Origin: Artemisia argyi
Lineage: Eukaryota > Streptophyta > Magnoliopsida > Asterales > Asteraceae
DNA length: 64,000 nucleotides
NCBI GenBank assembly: GCA_030686995.1
Contig: CM060698.1
Location: 139,392,606 to 139,456,605, forward strand
Direction: 5' to 3'
This document shows, piece after piece, positions 43,032 to 55,707 of this stretch. The notes below the pieces were generated by a model. That model was given only the letters and a program-made list of their open reading frames with translations, made no database searches and was not told where the DNA came from. How positions within the stretch are numbered: the first letter of the stretch is position 1; every line of letters starts with the position of its first letter. The position numbers were made by a program, and so were the translations under genes.

Positions 43032-45512
43032 ATGTCAAACTCTTTGGATTCCATCATATCTGAAATACTCAAATTGTATGACATGAACGATGGTCATAAG
43101 ATTTCTAACCCTGTACAACATGTAATCGTGTTTGAGTCTGATAACGATGTAATGGAACCTTCGTGCTCGGATCCTCAAGAGAATGTGACTCATCAGCCAA
43201 GTAAATTACTTGATGATGCAAAGGAATGCCACATAGAATGCTTTCGACTACTTCATTCACATCTCTCGGTACTTTTAGAGGGAACGGGATTCAATATGGG
43301 ATTCGAACGTGCATTTGGAACACTCTTTGGTCAAGATGTTCAGACCTTCACAGACACAATGATTCTTAATTTAGATCAATTACGACAGCAACTTGACCAA
43401 GCAGAATCTTCCAATATTGGATCCTTGGCTGCCCTCTGTGTGATCAACAAACAACTTCAGAAGTTCATCAATTCAAAATTAACTCTGGTTTATGACTATG
43501 AAAGTCAGATGACATTGAAGTGCTTTGCTGATCACACGGGAAGTGAGGTAGACATATTCATAAATACATTACTCCAACTCATGGGTAATGTTAAGGAGTA
43601 CATTGAGGAAAGAGCTCAGCATAATCTTAAGTATGATGACAAGGTGAAGGCATGTCGGGTGCAATCATGTGATGGTATTGTTGATTCGGGAAAAGCATTG
43701 GATGTTGGGTCAGCTGTCACTAAATGCAAAGGATCAGAGACTGCTAAGCTTGACACTACCAGCAGTTCAGTGACTCTTGTTACACATGATACTGATGCGG
43801 ATGTTAGACCGATAAATGAACCGGAGTCATGTGCTAAGGTACCCTTAACTTATCTACATAACGGGCTCTCTAAGGAACAACAGCATTCTAATCATATGAA
43901 GCCCAGTTATGACACAAATTTGTTGGAAAAGACTGACAACAATGCCATTTCTAATTCAACAAATATGAGTCATAAAGGGGGAGAAAAGGATCAGGATGCT
44001 GAACATGATGATGTGTCAAGTTCTTTGTTTACGGCTGAGATGTTTAAATCAAATGATATGGTTGACAAAGAAGTCTTTAATGAACTTTCTAAATCAAATG
44101 ATATGGTTGACAAAGAAGTCTTTAATGAACTTTCTAACAGATTTTTAAAACTTGAAAAACATTGTATTTCTCTTGAAATCGCAATGCAACAAAAGAAAGA
44201 AAGTTTGCAAACTAACCAACCATGTAACAATCCGGAACTCCCTGATTTCTGTGAATTCTTTATGATAAATGATTTAAAAGCTCAGCTTCAAGCCAAAAAC
44301 TTGACAATCACCAACTTGAAGAAATATATCTCTGCTATGAATGTGAAAGGTAGTCTAGTCGGAACTAACATTGACATTGATGCAACTAAGTCTAGAATTA
44401 GTGAACTGTCAATCTATGTGGCTGAATTACTTAAGGAAAATGAGTCTTTGAAAAGGCATCAAAAGGATTTAAGTGACTCAATCAAAGAAATGAGAACTAA
44501 GACAATAGAACAAACAACCTCTTTGATTGCCAAAAATGATGAATTCAAAGCTCAACTGGTAGAAAAGGGGTTCACAATAACAGCATTAAAGAACGAGCTA
44601 AGAAAAGCAACAGGGAATAGTGTGAACACTAAGTTTGCAAAACCATCAATCTTGGGGAAACCAGTTTCTCACTCAACTTGAAACCAACCCGTTGTTAGGA
44701 AACCAACTGCGTTTAGATCTGAACGACAAAAATTTTCAAAAACACGGATTGCCTCCCAAGTTGATGCGGTACAAGTTTTGTCAAAACCAGTCACTCCACA
44801 TTATTTGCCTAAGATAATTGCTTCTAGTTCTGCTAAGCCTCAACAAGTAGTTACTCCTACACCCAGCTCCTCTAGGATTAGTTCGAAAACAGTGTCAAAA
44901 CCTAGCATTAAGGTTCAAAACACTTATGATATAAATGACTTGCACAAGAACTATGATCTAGAAAAGGATAGGAAAAGGGCACTACTACATAAGGATGGAA
45001 TCTTAGGTTCACAACCTTGTATGATCCCTCCTAGGATATTGAGGAACAATGCTAAGGTTCAACCTGTTAAGTCTAGGATTTACAGTAAGTCATCCACAAT
45101 GCATAAGAAGCAAAACATACCTATAACTTCTCCTAGGTGGATTCAAACTGCTAAATCTTTGGAAACTAGGAATAACGATAAGTCTTCCACTATGCATAAG
45201 AAGCTTAGAAATCCTACACCTTGCCTTAAGTGGATTCCAACTGGTAGAATTTTTAAGGACGCTGGACTTAAGTGGATACCTACCGGAAAGATACTTACCA
45301 ATGGCAATACCTTGGTTGACCGTGAAACCCCCAAGGGTTTGGATACTGTTGTCACTAACCCATATATATGCAATCAAGTTTGTAATGTTAGTGCAAGTAG
45401 TCCTTACTCAGTTGCAGGTACATCAATCATTCACCACACGAGAAGACTCACAGTTTGGAGGCCTAAAGCAAGCATATCTCCTACTTCAGGAGGTATAGAA
45501 GGTCAATGTTGA
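43032..45512 (+). pseudogene. Copia-element coiled-coil ORF (gag-side extension), one in-frame stop
   Basis: The frame is open from 43017; I prefer the ATG at 43032 (MSNSLDSIISEIL) after the leader, as the first ATG (43017) is only five codons upstream. It runs to TGA at 44679-44681 and continues in the same frame to 45512, about 826 codons in all. The middle is coiled coil (LEKHCISLEIAMQQ, NDLKAQLQAKNLTITNLK, LLKENESLKRHQKDL); the C-terminal part has basic repeats (LKWIPTGRIFKDAGLKWIPTGK) and ends in TNPYICNQV. These resemble the segment between gag and integrase that I recall in Anthemideae Copia polyproteins. An exact in-frame 48-bp duplication (SNDMVDKEVFNEL, twice) lies near 44046-44137. 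No CCHC knuckle or catalytic motif is seen. Role unknown. Confidence 0.7.
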
Positions 45513-48500
45513 TGTATGCTCACTATGACATCTGTTCACATCAGTTCAAGCCTCGTTCTTCAAAGACTATGATGTCTGAATACATCAGTTCAGGCCTCGT
45601 TCTTCATCATAATGACGTTTGAACACATCAGTTCAAGCCTTGGTCTTCAACTTCATCATTATGGCGTCTGCTGACATCACTTCAGGCCCCGTTCATCAAA
45701 GAAAAGAAAAGTGTACGCTTGAGTGCGCTTTATCTTTTGAAGAAGAGAAATGTTATTGCTTCTGACCATTCTCATCAACAAACCTCATATTTGTTCAGTC
45801 ATCAAGTGGATTACCTTCATCAGATTGCATTTGTTATTATTCACTCGATCAAAAATGGCATCTTCAAATGCAATTTTTGAGGGGGAGAAGTGTGGACAGT
45901 GGATCAACCTCTTATGCAATTTTTGAGGGGGACAAGTGTGAATAAACTACATGTATTTCTATTCACTTGTTCAATCAAAAATCGCATCCTCATATGCAAT
46001 ATTTGAGGGGGAGAAGTGTGAATAAAATACATGTTGATTGATGCGTGAAATGACTCTCCTCTCCTCCAACACCTAATGTTCCACTAACTAAGGAAGACTA
46101 ATTGTGACTACGGAGTTGAGTGGGTATCACATATTTGAGATTGAAGAATTGACTTTCACAAAGACGTGATCTTAGTTTATCTTGAAGTCGGGGTTGGTTG
46201 GATGAATGACTTTCAATGATAACTTGCTCGTGCTTGAGATTTAAGTTGAAGACTTGGTTTATCTAGTTACCAGTAGTCGAGGTGGATAGTTGAAGACCTG
46301 GTTAACTATCACTTTAAGGAGTTATGTTGTAGTACTCAGTGTCACATGCCGATGTCGTTATGGATAATCGCAAGAGGTGGTAATGTCTCATGCTTTGGTT
46401 GGGTAGTGAGTACTTAGAGATTTGCTTGGAGCATAAATTCTCTACACCGTTCTTCCAACATTAGTGCAAGCTTAAGACACAAGAGCGGGGAACTCTACTT
46501 CAGTTTCAAGTTTGGTATATCGGGCTTTCTCCATACGTGGTCATTTACCATTAGCCAGTGGAAGTGAAAAAAGGTTTAATTAGGGGTTGATCTGCAGAGA
46601 ATTGTTGAAGAGAATTGTTATCGACATCTACTCATGGGGTAGTGATTTGTATGTAGCTTCCAGTTGATATTTTTATGTATACATAGTTATGATGATTCCG
46701 AGTGATCATCATCATCATGGAGGGAGAATTATGTACATTGGGTCTTTTACGAAGAACTGGAAGCATTCTAAGTGAGTTGAAAATGTCGACATGACGTTCC
46801 CCAAACAAACCCGTGAAGAAGCTACAGATTATCAGTCTATGATCTACTTTACGTTGTGGATGACATGTTAAGAGACTGAAGACATTTTGGGCAGAATTGA
46901 GAGATACTTCTTCAACAAGCATCAAGGTTATATCAAACGGGTCGTCAGTTTGGGAGGGAGCAAGTTAATTTATGGGCTTACTAATTGGGAGGGAGTAATA
47001 ACCCAATTAGTGAGTGTTTCTATAGTAGTTGATTCTCACCAGATCCATTTAAGCCAAAGATTGTTCTTCTCACAAGATTTCTAGTACGTGTGCATAAAAT
47101 GTGTTGCTGATTCTGAGGTATCAAAACAAGCAAGGGGGAAGGAGACATACATACATCTGAGTGCATAATGAGTACACGTGATGAACTTAATACTTCGTCT
47201 TAATTGAAGTTATGCCGGGAAGACAAGTGTCACAACCGCAGAGATAATCAGTGTCTTAACTCGTGGCGTTTGGTGTATCATTCCAACTATGTGGGGGAAG
47301 TGGTCTCTTGATACTTGTGGTATGTACTACTTCAGCTTTCAGTGGAAAGAAATATGAGATGAACAATTGGAGCATGAGATGATATTGCTTATCGACATCT
47401 TCATATGAGCTAATATGGTTTATGGTAAAGTGCTTCTGGTTAATGCTTCATGTACACAATGTTATGCTGATTCCGATGAGATCGTAACCATCAGGGGAGA
47501 GATAAGTGTACATCAGGGGCGTACAACAGGTTCACGTGAGTGGGCTTAATCACTTACTCCGGAGTTGATATCCTCAGAGATGGTCAGTGCTTCAACCTGT
47601 TACTTTGGTGTCATCGTTTTCATCTTGTGTTGGATACATGCGTACAATATGGATTGAGTTGGTATGTATGAGTTAACTGGAAAGCATTTGGTGAAATGAA
47701 GATGTTGATATCTTATTCCCCCTAATAGACAATTGCTCCAAACTATAAAGTAATGAGTACATTGGGGACGTACAACAGGGTCATGTAATCGGGCTTCATC
47801 ATATATTCCAGGATTGATAACCGCAGAGATGATCCATGGTTCACCCTGTTACTTCGGTGCTATCATTTTCTTTGGGTCTTTGAGCGTCATTCAATGAAAC
47901 TTTCTGAATTACTTCAACTACTTGGGGAAGTGGTCTCATGAAGATGATTGTCGGTTTGGGGGGAAGCTACCAAAGCTTCACATTGAGGAGGATAAAACTC
48001 AGCGATTTGGTTGTGTCTAGCGATTAACTCAGTTGTGAGATTCTAGTGATTTGTTAACTACTTGTGTTTGGTGAATTGTTGTGACTTAAGTAGTTTCGAT
48101 TAGTCTGATTGTAATTTGACATTGTGAGTTAATCTTTACGACTTGACTTATTACGGTCAGATCTATTGTAACTTGACTTGTCGCGACTTGACACTTAATG
48201 CTAATTGTCACTTATCCAAGATCTCTCTTTAAGTCTAACTCGCATATTACATATTTCGGTTTCTTTTGTTGACTTTAGTAAAATCCCGGGAGAGAATCGA
48301 TCTCTTGGTTTAAGTCACAAGAGTTGTAAAATCCCGTTTAAGATTTTATCACGGCAACTACCGCTTCAGACGATTATTCAGGAGCCTCGAAAGCTTTGGT
48401 GGTGAAAGTTTAAGAGATGTTGACTACTGATTTCTACAACGAGCGGAACGATACTATCATTTTGGTACTCATGTCAACATCTTCTTAAACTGATTTGTAT

Positions 48501-49118
48501 CCTTTGTATATATATTATACTAAATTGTAAATAGAAAAGTATAAAACAACAAAAACCCATAAAAATCAGAAAACAAGAAAATCCAAAAAAGTTATTCCTC
48601 TCACGACATGTCTCTTGTGTAATCAATATTATGTACGTTTCTAGAAATGTCATTCAATAATGACACGGAATCATATATATGCTTGAGCAAGAGTTTTTCG
48701 TTTTTCAAATAATGTTTTTCTAAAACATGTCGTTTTTCAAAACATTCTTCAAAGTTATGGCTTGCAGTCACTTTAGGCTGTAACCCGGACTTCAAAATTA
48801 TGGCTTGCTATTACTTCAGATAGCAACCCATTTTTCAAAATGGGGAAAACTCGTCGCCAAAAAGACGGTTATTCCTTTTACCGGGTGAAGTTCATCCGGG
48901 CATGGATTACTTTACATCCATGCACCCTCGATTTAATGTACGCTTTAGTGCATTATTTCTTGATAAAGAAGAAAAAACTTCTTTTTATTGCCAAATACTT
49001 TCCCTTCTATGATTTTTCCGAAAAGTATTTGTGCAAAACTTGGTGGTACCATGAGATTTTAATTAAAAAATCAAATTGAACTCAAAATTTTGATAATTTT
49101 TTTCACTCAATCAATGAC
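45513..49118 (+). other. Non-coding interior with repeated polypurine tracts and ~255-bp degenerate repeats
   Basis: Three units with TTGAGGGGGAGAAGTGTG-like tracts at 45876, 45923 and 46003, preceded by ATGACATCTGTTCACATCAGTTC-type repeats (45505-45690). From about 46720 to 47950 three to four degenerate copies share phrases such as CGTACAACAGG and TGATA(A/T)CC(G/T)CAGAGATG, with about 255-bp spacing between the last two. 48277-48345 resembles the leader end before the ORF (TAAAATCCCG...CTCGGTTTAA). No pol reading frame. Confidence 0.65.
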
Positions 49119-50524
49119 TGATGCGTGGGAATCGCAACAGGCTTTACCTCTCGAGGGATCTCGAGAAGCTTACAATCCCCACCAGGCAGTGTACCTGATC
49201 GTTGTAGTATAGTATAGTGACAAGTACCGGGGGATTGATCGTTCAGCTTAGGAATAGTGTCGCTAGGATTAGAAAACCTAAATACTAGTTCTAAAGGTGA
49301 GGGATGATTATTTTTGTGTTTTTATATTTTATGGAAAGCAAATTAAAATCTCGGGTTTGGAGGATTTGGGCGGAATTAGTTGCTATTCAACTAACCCAAT
49401 ACTAAGATGCAATCAAAATAAAATACTAGAAATGAAAATAAACTAATTTATACTAAGGTTGTGAGCAGTAATTGGAGAAAATGTGTTTACTTAGATTTCA
49501 CTACTCCCTAGATATCTTTTACACGTTAATTACTTGTTATAATTGCATGGATGACGGATCATATTCCTTAATACCATTCATGGGGTGGCACACATAACTC
49601 CCCAATTCTATGAGCTCTTATCTCCTCCTACACCATGCCCAGCACAACTATAGGGATTGTAAACAGTGGCTCATGCATTAAATACAACCAATAAAGACCT
49701 AGTGCGCGTTGGTTCAAGTTTCTTAAGACGTTCAAGCATGTTACCAATTGGAGATCTGCCAGTTTTCTTAAGCCTAACATATAAATCATTCATCCACGAC
49801 AAGAATAAACAAGTAATCAACACATAATCAATATCTAGGTTTCATTAGATCTAAGCAAACACAAGATAGATCTAGCCTAGCATGATGGAATTAAGACAAG
49901 AACAAGATATAGACAACCAACACATAGACATATTGATTGAATTAGAAGAACACTTATCTTGATTAATCATGCAAGGTATCAAGGGGTTGGAACCCTTGAA
50001 AAACCTGTAAAGTTACACCAAAATTGTACTTAGGGTTTCTCCCAAAACTTCTCTCTTTTATGTGAAAAACTAGAAAACTATATATAGAAAAAGGGGTCTG
50101 ACGGCGTCAAGACCAAATAGGTGACGCCGTCACCTCGCCGCCAAAACAATCCTCGGACTGCCTAGATCTACATTTGACGCCGTCAAGTACAAAACATTTC
50201 CAGGCCGTCATGACTTTTACTCTTGACGCCCTAACTTCATGAAGCCGTCAAAACTCTTCTGGGTCATCATGGAATTTTACTCTTGACGCCGTCAGGGAAC
50301 TACTCTTGACGCCGTCATGCACTGTTCCCAGCATGGAAAATTAAGTCTTTGGCATTTTCTTCACTTTTATGCTCCAAAAAACGTCCGAATTGCTTCCTTT
50401 TCCAGATTTCCCTCCCAAAGTACCTAAAATCACAAAAGGAACGATTTAGGGCAATATTTGATCAAATAAATTCGGATTCGGGCTTAAATGACCCCCTAAA
50501 AACGGATCATTTTTCGCCTCATCA
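49119..50524 (-). mobile_element. Solo LTR (1.4 kb) nested in the Copia-like element
   Basis: Read on -, it starts TGATGAGGCGAAAAATGATC and ends CCACGCATCA, i.e. TG...CA with short inverted ends. Flanks ATGAC (49114-49118) and ATGGC (50525-50529) match at 4 of 5. No internal region. Contains repeated TTGACGCCGTCA-type phrases at 50098-50325. Class probably Gypsy, inferred only from the look of the ends. Confidence 0.6.
50097..50325. repeat. Cluster of GACGCCGTCA-type palindromes in the solo LTR
   Basis: Seven or so imperfect copies of (T)TGACGCCGTCA(A/C) with spacer AAAAC/TTTTACTC. The palindromic core could be a bZIP-like (TGACG) site cluster. Confidence 0.6.
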
Positions 50525-50529
50525 ATGGC

Positions 50530-52858
50530 TTTAATATTTTATGCAAATATATCAAGTTTTAACATCCGTCATTGATTGAGGGGGAGAGTGATTTCTCAAA
50601 ATTTTATGTATCATCAAAACTCCCCACACTTTGTACAAAAATCTTGCAACAAAATGATTTGTGATGGTTATGTGTCAGAATGAGAACCTTTTCAAAGAGT
50701 TTTTGGTAAAACGTCAAATTTTTGTAAACTCATCAAATCTGACACATAACAACCTCCCTCATAGATTGAGGGGGAGCAGGAAAAAGGTTCCTCTTTTACC
50801 AGAAAACATTAAAACTGACCGCATTTCTCTCACAAAAGCTTTCTAACTTATTTAAATCAATTGAGATAAAAAAATCTCGAATGATTTGAAATTTTTGATC
50901 GGGGGAGAGAATGTGATTTAAATATGAAATCTGATAATCAAAAGTGATCTTTTGGACTCAATAAATAGGCTCCCACATATGTGCTAAACACTTTCGAATA
51001 TCGATGCACATATTGAGGGGGAGCAAAAGGCGTTTGTGGAAGTAATACCAAAGACCGACCATTTATCTTTATGCATGGAGTTATAAGGATGGTTAAGGTT
51101 TGGTATAAGTTCCCATGATCCACCAGAACCGGAAGGATCTTCCCAAGGACAATCCATAGATAGATTAGAAGTCCTTAGGAATGATTGAAAAAAAAAAGAG
51201 TAAAGTGAGAAAGGGAAGAGTGCGAACTGAGATAGAGCTAGGACTGGAACAAACCCAACAAGGTTCTAGTGATGAAGTCTCGGTAAGCACTGAAGGGGTT
51301 GAAGAATGAAAAAGAATTGAAATGTGAAAAGGGTGAAAAGAAATAGCCCTCAAAATATTCAACCTTAGGGCAGAAACCGGGTTCAACTTCATATGCTACT
51401 AGTGGTTACTAAGGTAACACTGGTATTGAAGACAAGATGTCATGGACCCAGTGACGCACTGCACTACACTTCCCAACCAATCAAGTTCTCTTAAAAGAGC
51501 TTGTTTCATTCTCACGGGGAACCCTGTGCAATGTATCGACCGCTCATTGCGAGCTATGTTGATATCTAAACAGGAGACGCCTCCCCAGTCTCCAGGAGCG
51601 GATCAAAACGCACTATTGAGTCTAGAGCCATGAGATCATCCATAAATCTCGATAGGATACATTCCAAATATGCTTATTGTTTCACACAATGTGGAAAATA
51701 AGATTAAATATTTAGAGTCCTACGCATCATCCTTGTGGTATTGCCAGAACATCCGAGTGATATGAAAATATTCACAATGAAGATGGAAATCCTTATAGAG
51801 CGAACCTTACACAAGCTCTTGGTAGGTGACATGTGATATCCATCTTGGATCAATGATCAAGTGACAACTGGAAAGCAACAATGGTGCGATTCAAAATTGA
51901 ATCAAACTTGTTCCAGGATATGGATTGACGGATACTTTTGCCAAAACCTTTCAATCTGCTCACTTACTAATTTTTCGAGCACATTGATTGTGTAATATCT
52001 TTCAAACAAAAGTATTTTTGATGGAAATGTGATTCAAAGTATAAAACTCTCGTCGTGTCTCAAAAATGTTTATCATAGGACACGCGAGTGATTTCTATAA
52101 ATCAATTTCTCATCAATCCGTGAATATTTATTCACCGATTCACTCTATCGTGCTGTCTGCTTTGAGACGTTCCGGTATGAGAACATGCTAAGTATGAAGA
52201 TTCCAAAGTGGATTCTTTGGAAAATTCATTACTACAAGCTGGAAATTCCTGTCAAGGAGTGTCTTCCTTAAAAGAGACTCTACCTGATCACAAGTCGGTT
52301 TTCACAAAACCGGAGGGTAGTCTGTCCTCGTAGAATGAATGACAAAGCCATATTCATTCTCTATCTTTATTGCTAACTGTTTTATTTCAGGGACACATAC
52401 AAAGATGGTGTTGATGGCTCCTATTTCTAGCTGAATCGGGTCAATCCATACCTCATGCTCACATAAACTCCTCACTATCAATGATGATGAGAGACCTACT
52501 ACAACATATGTTGAGAGACTACCAACAACGTTTCCGCAACTCTGATGAAAAGTCTCTTGATCTATAACTCTGATGTGAAGTCTCCTAATACTGAAGGGTG
52601 TGAGCATGACGGTCCTTAAGTCACTACATCACATGAAGGCAATACATCAATGGATGAGCTTGGAGATTTACTGTGGCTGATGATCTCAAAGAAGCTCAAA
52701 GATCACTCATCTTAAAGGAATCCAAAATCACAAGTTCATTTGCTTGAAGTACGAAGTGTGCGGAAAAGTGAAGAATCAGAACCTACGAGCTACATGATTA
52801 AAGAATGCTTGAAGATCAAAGAGCTTAATTTCCAAGGTGACCTCGCTTCGGGGGAGAT
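50530..52858 (+). other. 3' non-coding part of the Copia-like element with further PPT-like tracts
   Basis: TTGAGGGGGAG tracts at 50574, 50764 and 51011 and GATCGGGGGAGAG at 50898, before the genuine PPT at 52848-52858. No pol motif recognised in any frame; the ORF at 52607-52302 (-) is not assigned. Confidence 0.6.
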
Positions 52859-53256
52859 TGTTAGGAATACAAATATTCCTATAAAAGACTCGGTCACCTA
52901 ATTGATGTAATAGCATTTAAGTTAGCTCGTAGTTAGTTTATTAGTTAGTTAGATATTAGTTTAGTCTAAGTAACATCGTGGAAGAAGGACGAGTCTTTAC
53001 CCACTGTATACCTGATCCACAGCCCGGCTATGGGCGTTTTTATCTTTTTGTAGGAAACTATAAATACTCCTCTCCACATGTGAAGAGGGTTGGTGCTTTC
53101 CATTTTCTCTTAATCTAATATTACATTTTCTCTCATCTCTCTCTCTCTCTCTCTAGAAACACCCAACTCACTTTCTCTCTCTAAAATCTCTTCTTATTCT
53201 TCTTTCTTGAATCTTATAATCAAAACCATACTAGTTAATATTATGCATATCCTTCA
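52859..53256 (+). repeat. 3' LTR of the Copia-like element
   Basis: 398 bp; partner of 39783-40178, followed by CAAGC. Confidence 0.92.
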
Positions 53257-53261
53257 CAAGC

Positions 53262-53942
53262 TAACATGTTGATGGTACATATAGTTTTGAAAACTGAACC
53301 GGGCCAACGAGTTCAACCGGGAACCGGTGTCGCCACCGGTTCGGCTAACCAATAAAAGCCATATGAAAACATATATTTCAATGGAAACTATTAATACACA
53401 TAAAACCCGGGTTGACCCGGGACACTTCAAACCCGGCGGGTTGACTCATTTCGAACCAACCCGTTTAGTTGACTCGGTTTAAATCGACCCATTTTTTGAC
53501 CAGAACGGTTCAACCGGTTGAACCACCCGGGTCGAACTGGGTTTCCATTATGTTTAATCCTCAAATCTTCAAACTTTTATTATTTTTCGTTTATAACCCA
53601 TAAACTTTTTTTTACCACTAAACGATCTGTCGTTATAAAATACCGTTGCTATGCACAGATACTCGTCTAGGTTTTTAAACATTTCTACTTCTTTCCTGTT
53701 AACTGTTTTTTTAACCCCCTGCTAGAAATGAAGAAATGAAACGTAACCTGAATTTACTCATCCATATAGATCAAAATACCACCTCTAGATACCATTGTCA
53801 GATTATGCACTCGTGATTGTGTGACTATGGATCCTAACATTTTCTTTTGATGTCAGTCTTTTGTTCACTCAAATTTTTAGCTTTCAAAAGTTACCGTGCT
53901 TAAGATTTGTTATTTTGGTTTAGGTATACCCAAAGTCTTGGA
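53262..53942. other. Intergenic DNA with a diverged GC-rich MITE
   Basis: 53290-53545 has TTTTGAAAACTGAACCGGGCC and many CCGGTTCGAACC-type words, like the MITE at 25227-25883, but clear ends and TSD are not resolved. The rest is featureless. Confidence 0.45.
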
Positions 53943-53950
53943 CCGCTGTC

Positions 53951-54169
53951 CAGGGGCGCATCTACATAGGGTGGGGGGGGGGGGGGGGGGGGGCTCCAGA
54001 CCCCCCGGAAATTTCTTTTGCGATGTAGGGGTATATAGCTTTTGGGTAGAAAAATTTCGGTATATTCGGTTTCGACCCCCTAAAATTTCGGTATTACTCG
54101 AAAAATAGCGTTAGGAAAAAAAAATTTAGATCCCAACCCCCTACTAAAAATTTTCTAGCTTTGCCACTG
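53951..54169. mobile_element. hAT-type MITE, 219 bp, TSD CCGCTGTC, containing a poly-G run
   Basis: 8-bp TSD CCGCTGTC at 53943-53950 and 54170-54177. Ends CAGGGGCGCATCTA and TAGCTTTGCCACTG are inverted. Holds an uninterrupted G-run of about 21 (53972-53992), a slippage-prone and G-quadruplex-prone tract. Confidence 0.85.
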
Positions 54170-54233
54170 CCGCTGTCTACATGCCACCACTAGTAAAAAC
54201 GAGGCTTTCCCCGACGACTTTTTTACCCCCTTT

Positions 54234-54620
54234 CCGTCGACATGTCGACGAAACCATACATTCCCGTCGACATGTCGACGGGAATATAACAACGGCTGTA
54301 CTTCGTCGGGAACAGTGTTCCCGTCGACATTGTGGGTCCCACATCATTTTCCAGTCAAAGGAATTTGATTTCCGTCAAATTCTTCCCGTCGACGGGAACA
54401 TATAACTAATTAAAGTTTTAGTTAGTTGATTATAATTATGTTTTATATAATACCGTCGACATGTCGACGGTATCATTAAAACAAAGATATTGTTTTTAAT
54501 ATTATGCCGTCGACATGTCAACGGCATAATATTAAAAACAATATTTTTGTTTTAATGTCGACGGTATCATTAAATACCCAATATTTATGTTTTAATGATG
54601 CCGTCGACATGTCGACGGTA
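54234..54620. repeat. Left subterminal repeat array of CACTA-2
   Basis: About ten copies of CGTCGACATGTCGACG or half sites. One extended inverted stretch, ACAAAGATATTGTTTTTAAT with its reverse (54481-54560), makes a long hairpin. Confidence 0.8.
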
Positions 54621-55005
54621 TCATTATTACCATCCTGCTAACAGCAGGCTGCAAATATTGCAATTTTCCATATTTTTTCCGGAAAAAATCTACCAAAACC
54701 TGTAACTGTAATAGCACCTATAGTCACTCAATATCAACATGTCCTAAACGTATAACTCGCCATCGGCTATAACACTTGCAAAATATCGCTAAACACCCTC
54801 AAAATGCATAAAAACATATAAAGTCTACAAAAAGGGGTGTGGTAATATCTAAACCTAGCTGCCATATCCACAAATGTTTTTATATCCGCGACGTTCAAGT
54901 CGCCAAAAGGTTAAACTATACAATACTAAGATATGGGTCGCCAAAATATTGTTTCAAGCATAAGTACAACACAAAATACCCAAGTTTGTACCTCTACATC
55001 CAACA
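54621..55005. other. CACTA-2 3' non-coding segment
   Basis: No ORF of interest; likely 3' UTR of the Transposase_24 gene. Confidence 0.5.
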
Positions 55006-55632
55006 TCACTCGTGATCATCAGTAGGACCCTCATCATCGCCAGAACCATCCTCATCACCTCTGCGACTCCCGCTCCCTCCAGCTGAGCCACTACCTCCAA
55101 CGCCACTGCCTGAGCCATCCACGTGCTGAGAACCCGCCTGACTAACATACTCGTTCCATCGTGGGTTGGAGGAGATAAAACCTGTGACCAAATCAATCTG
55201 CGCCTTCAAGGCCTTACGCTCTTCAGCTTCTTGACGGCTCTTCTCCTCGGCCTCAGCAATCTTCTTCTCGGCCTCAGCAAGCTTTTTCTCATCTCAGCGT
55301 ATTCTGAAAATGAAATAATCAAAATTAAAAAACATCTATTGCAATACTTAATTTGAGTCATGATCGAGTAATCTATAATTAATATATTATCAAACTGTAC
55401 ATAGCTGGAGATGGAGGCGGGGGTGTATGGTAACGGTGGTCTGGAGAGCCAGGGTACGACCCCACCCCGTCCGGCGATGTGGCCCCGCTGCTTGCCCTTC
55501 AAAACCATCGCAAGTATCTGCTCCTCCGTGTATGCCACCCCTTTCGGCGTATTCGCTCCCAGATCTCGCAGCCGGACCATCTCTTCCTATTTAATTGAGA
55601 AAAAAATTGAGAAAATTTATATATATATGTAA

Positions 55633-55707
<75 letters not shown>

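Larger units (their letters stand above)
39783..53256 (+). mobile_element. Copia-like LTR retrotransposon, 13.5 kb with nested insertions, no pol seen (non-autonomous)
   Basis: LTRs 39783-40178 and 52859-53256 (396/398 bp, TGTTAGGAATAC...TTCA), TSD CAAGC on both sides (39778-39782 and 53257-53261). Primer site TGGTATCAAGAGCCATGG at 40181, close to initiator tRNA-Met complements used by Copia elements. Purine tract TTCGGGGGAGAT abuts the 3' LTR. About nine substitutions and one 2-bp indel separate the LTRs, so it is clearly older than the 14.9-22.6 kb element. It carries a coiled-coil ORF (43032-45512) but I find no protease, integrase, RT or RNase H. A hAT MITE (41612-42394) and a solo LTR (49119-50524) are nested. 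Confidence 0.88.

Noticed and set aside
55206..55580. Single long exon of 124 codons as the CACTA-2 3' exon
   Set aside because: It reads in the wrong frame beyond about 55300; the coiled-coil EKKLAEAEKK frame with an intron fits the family better.
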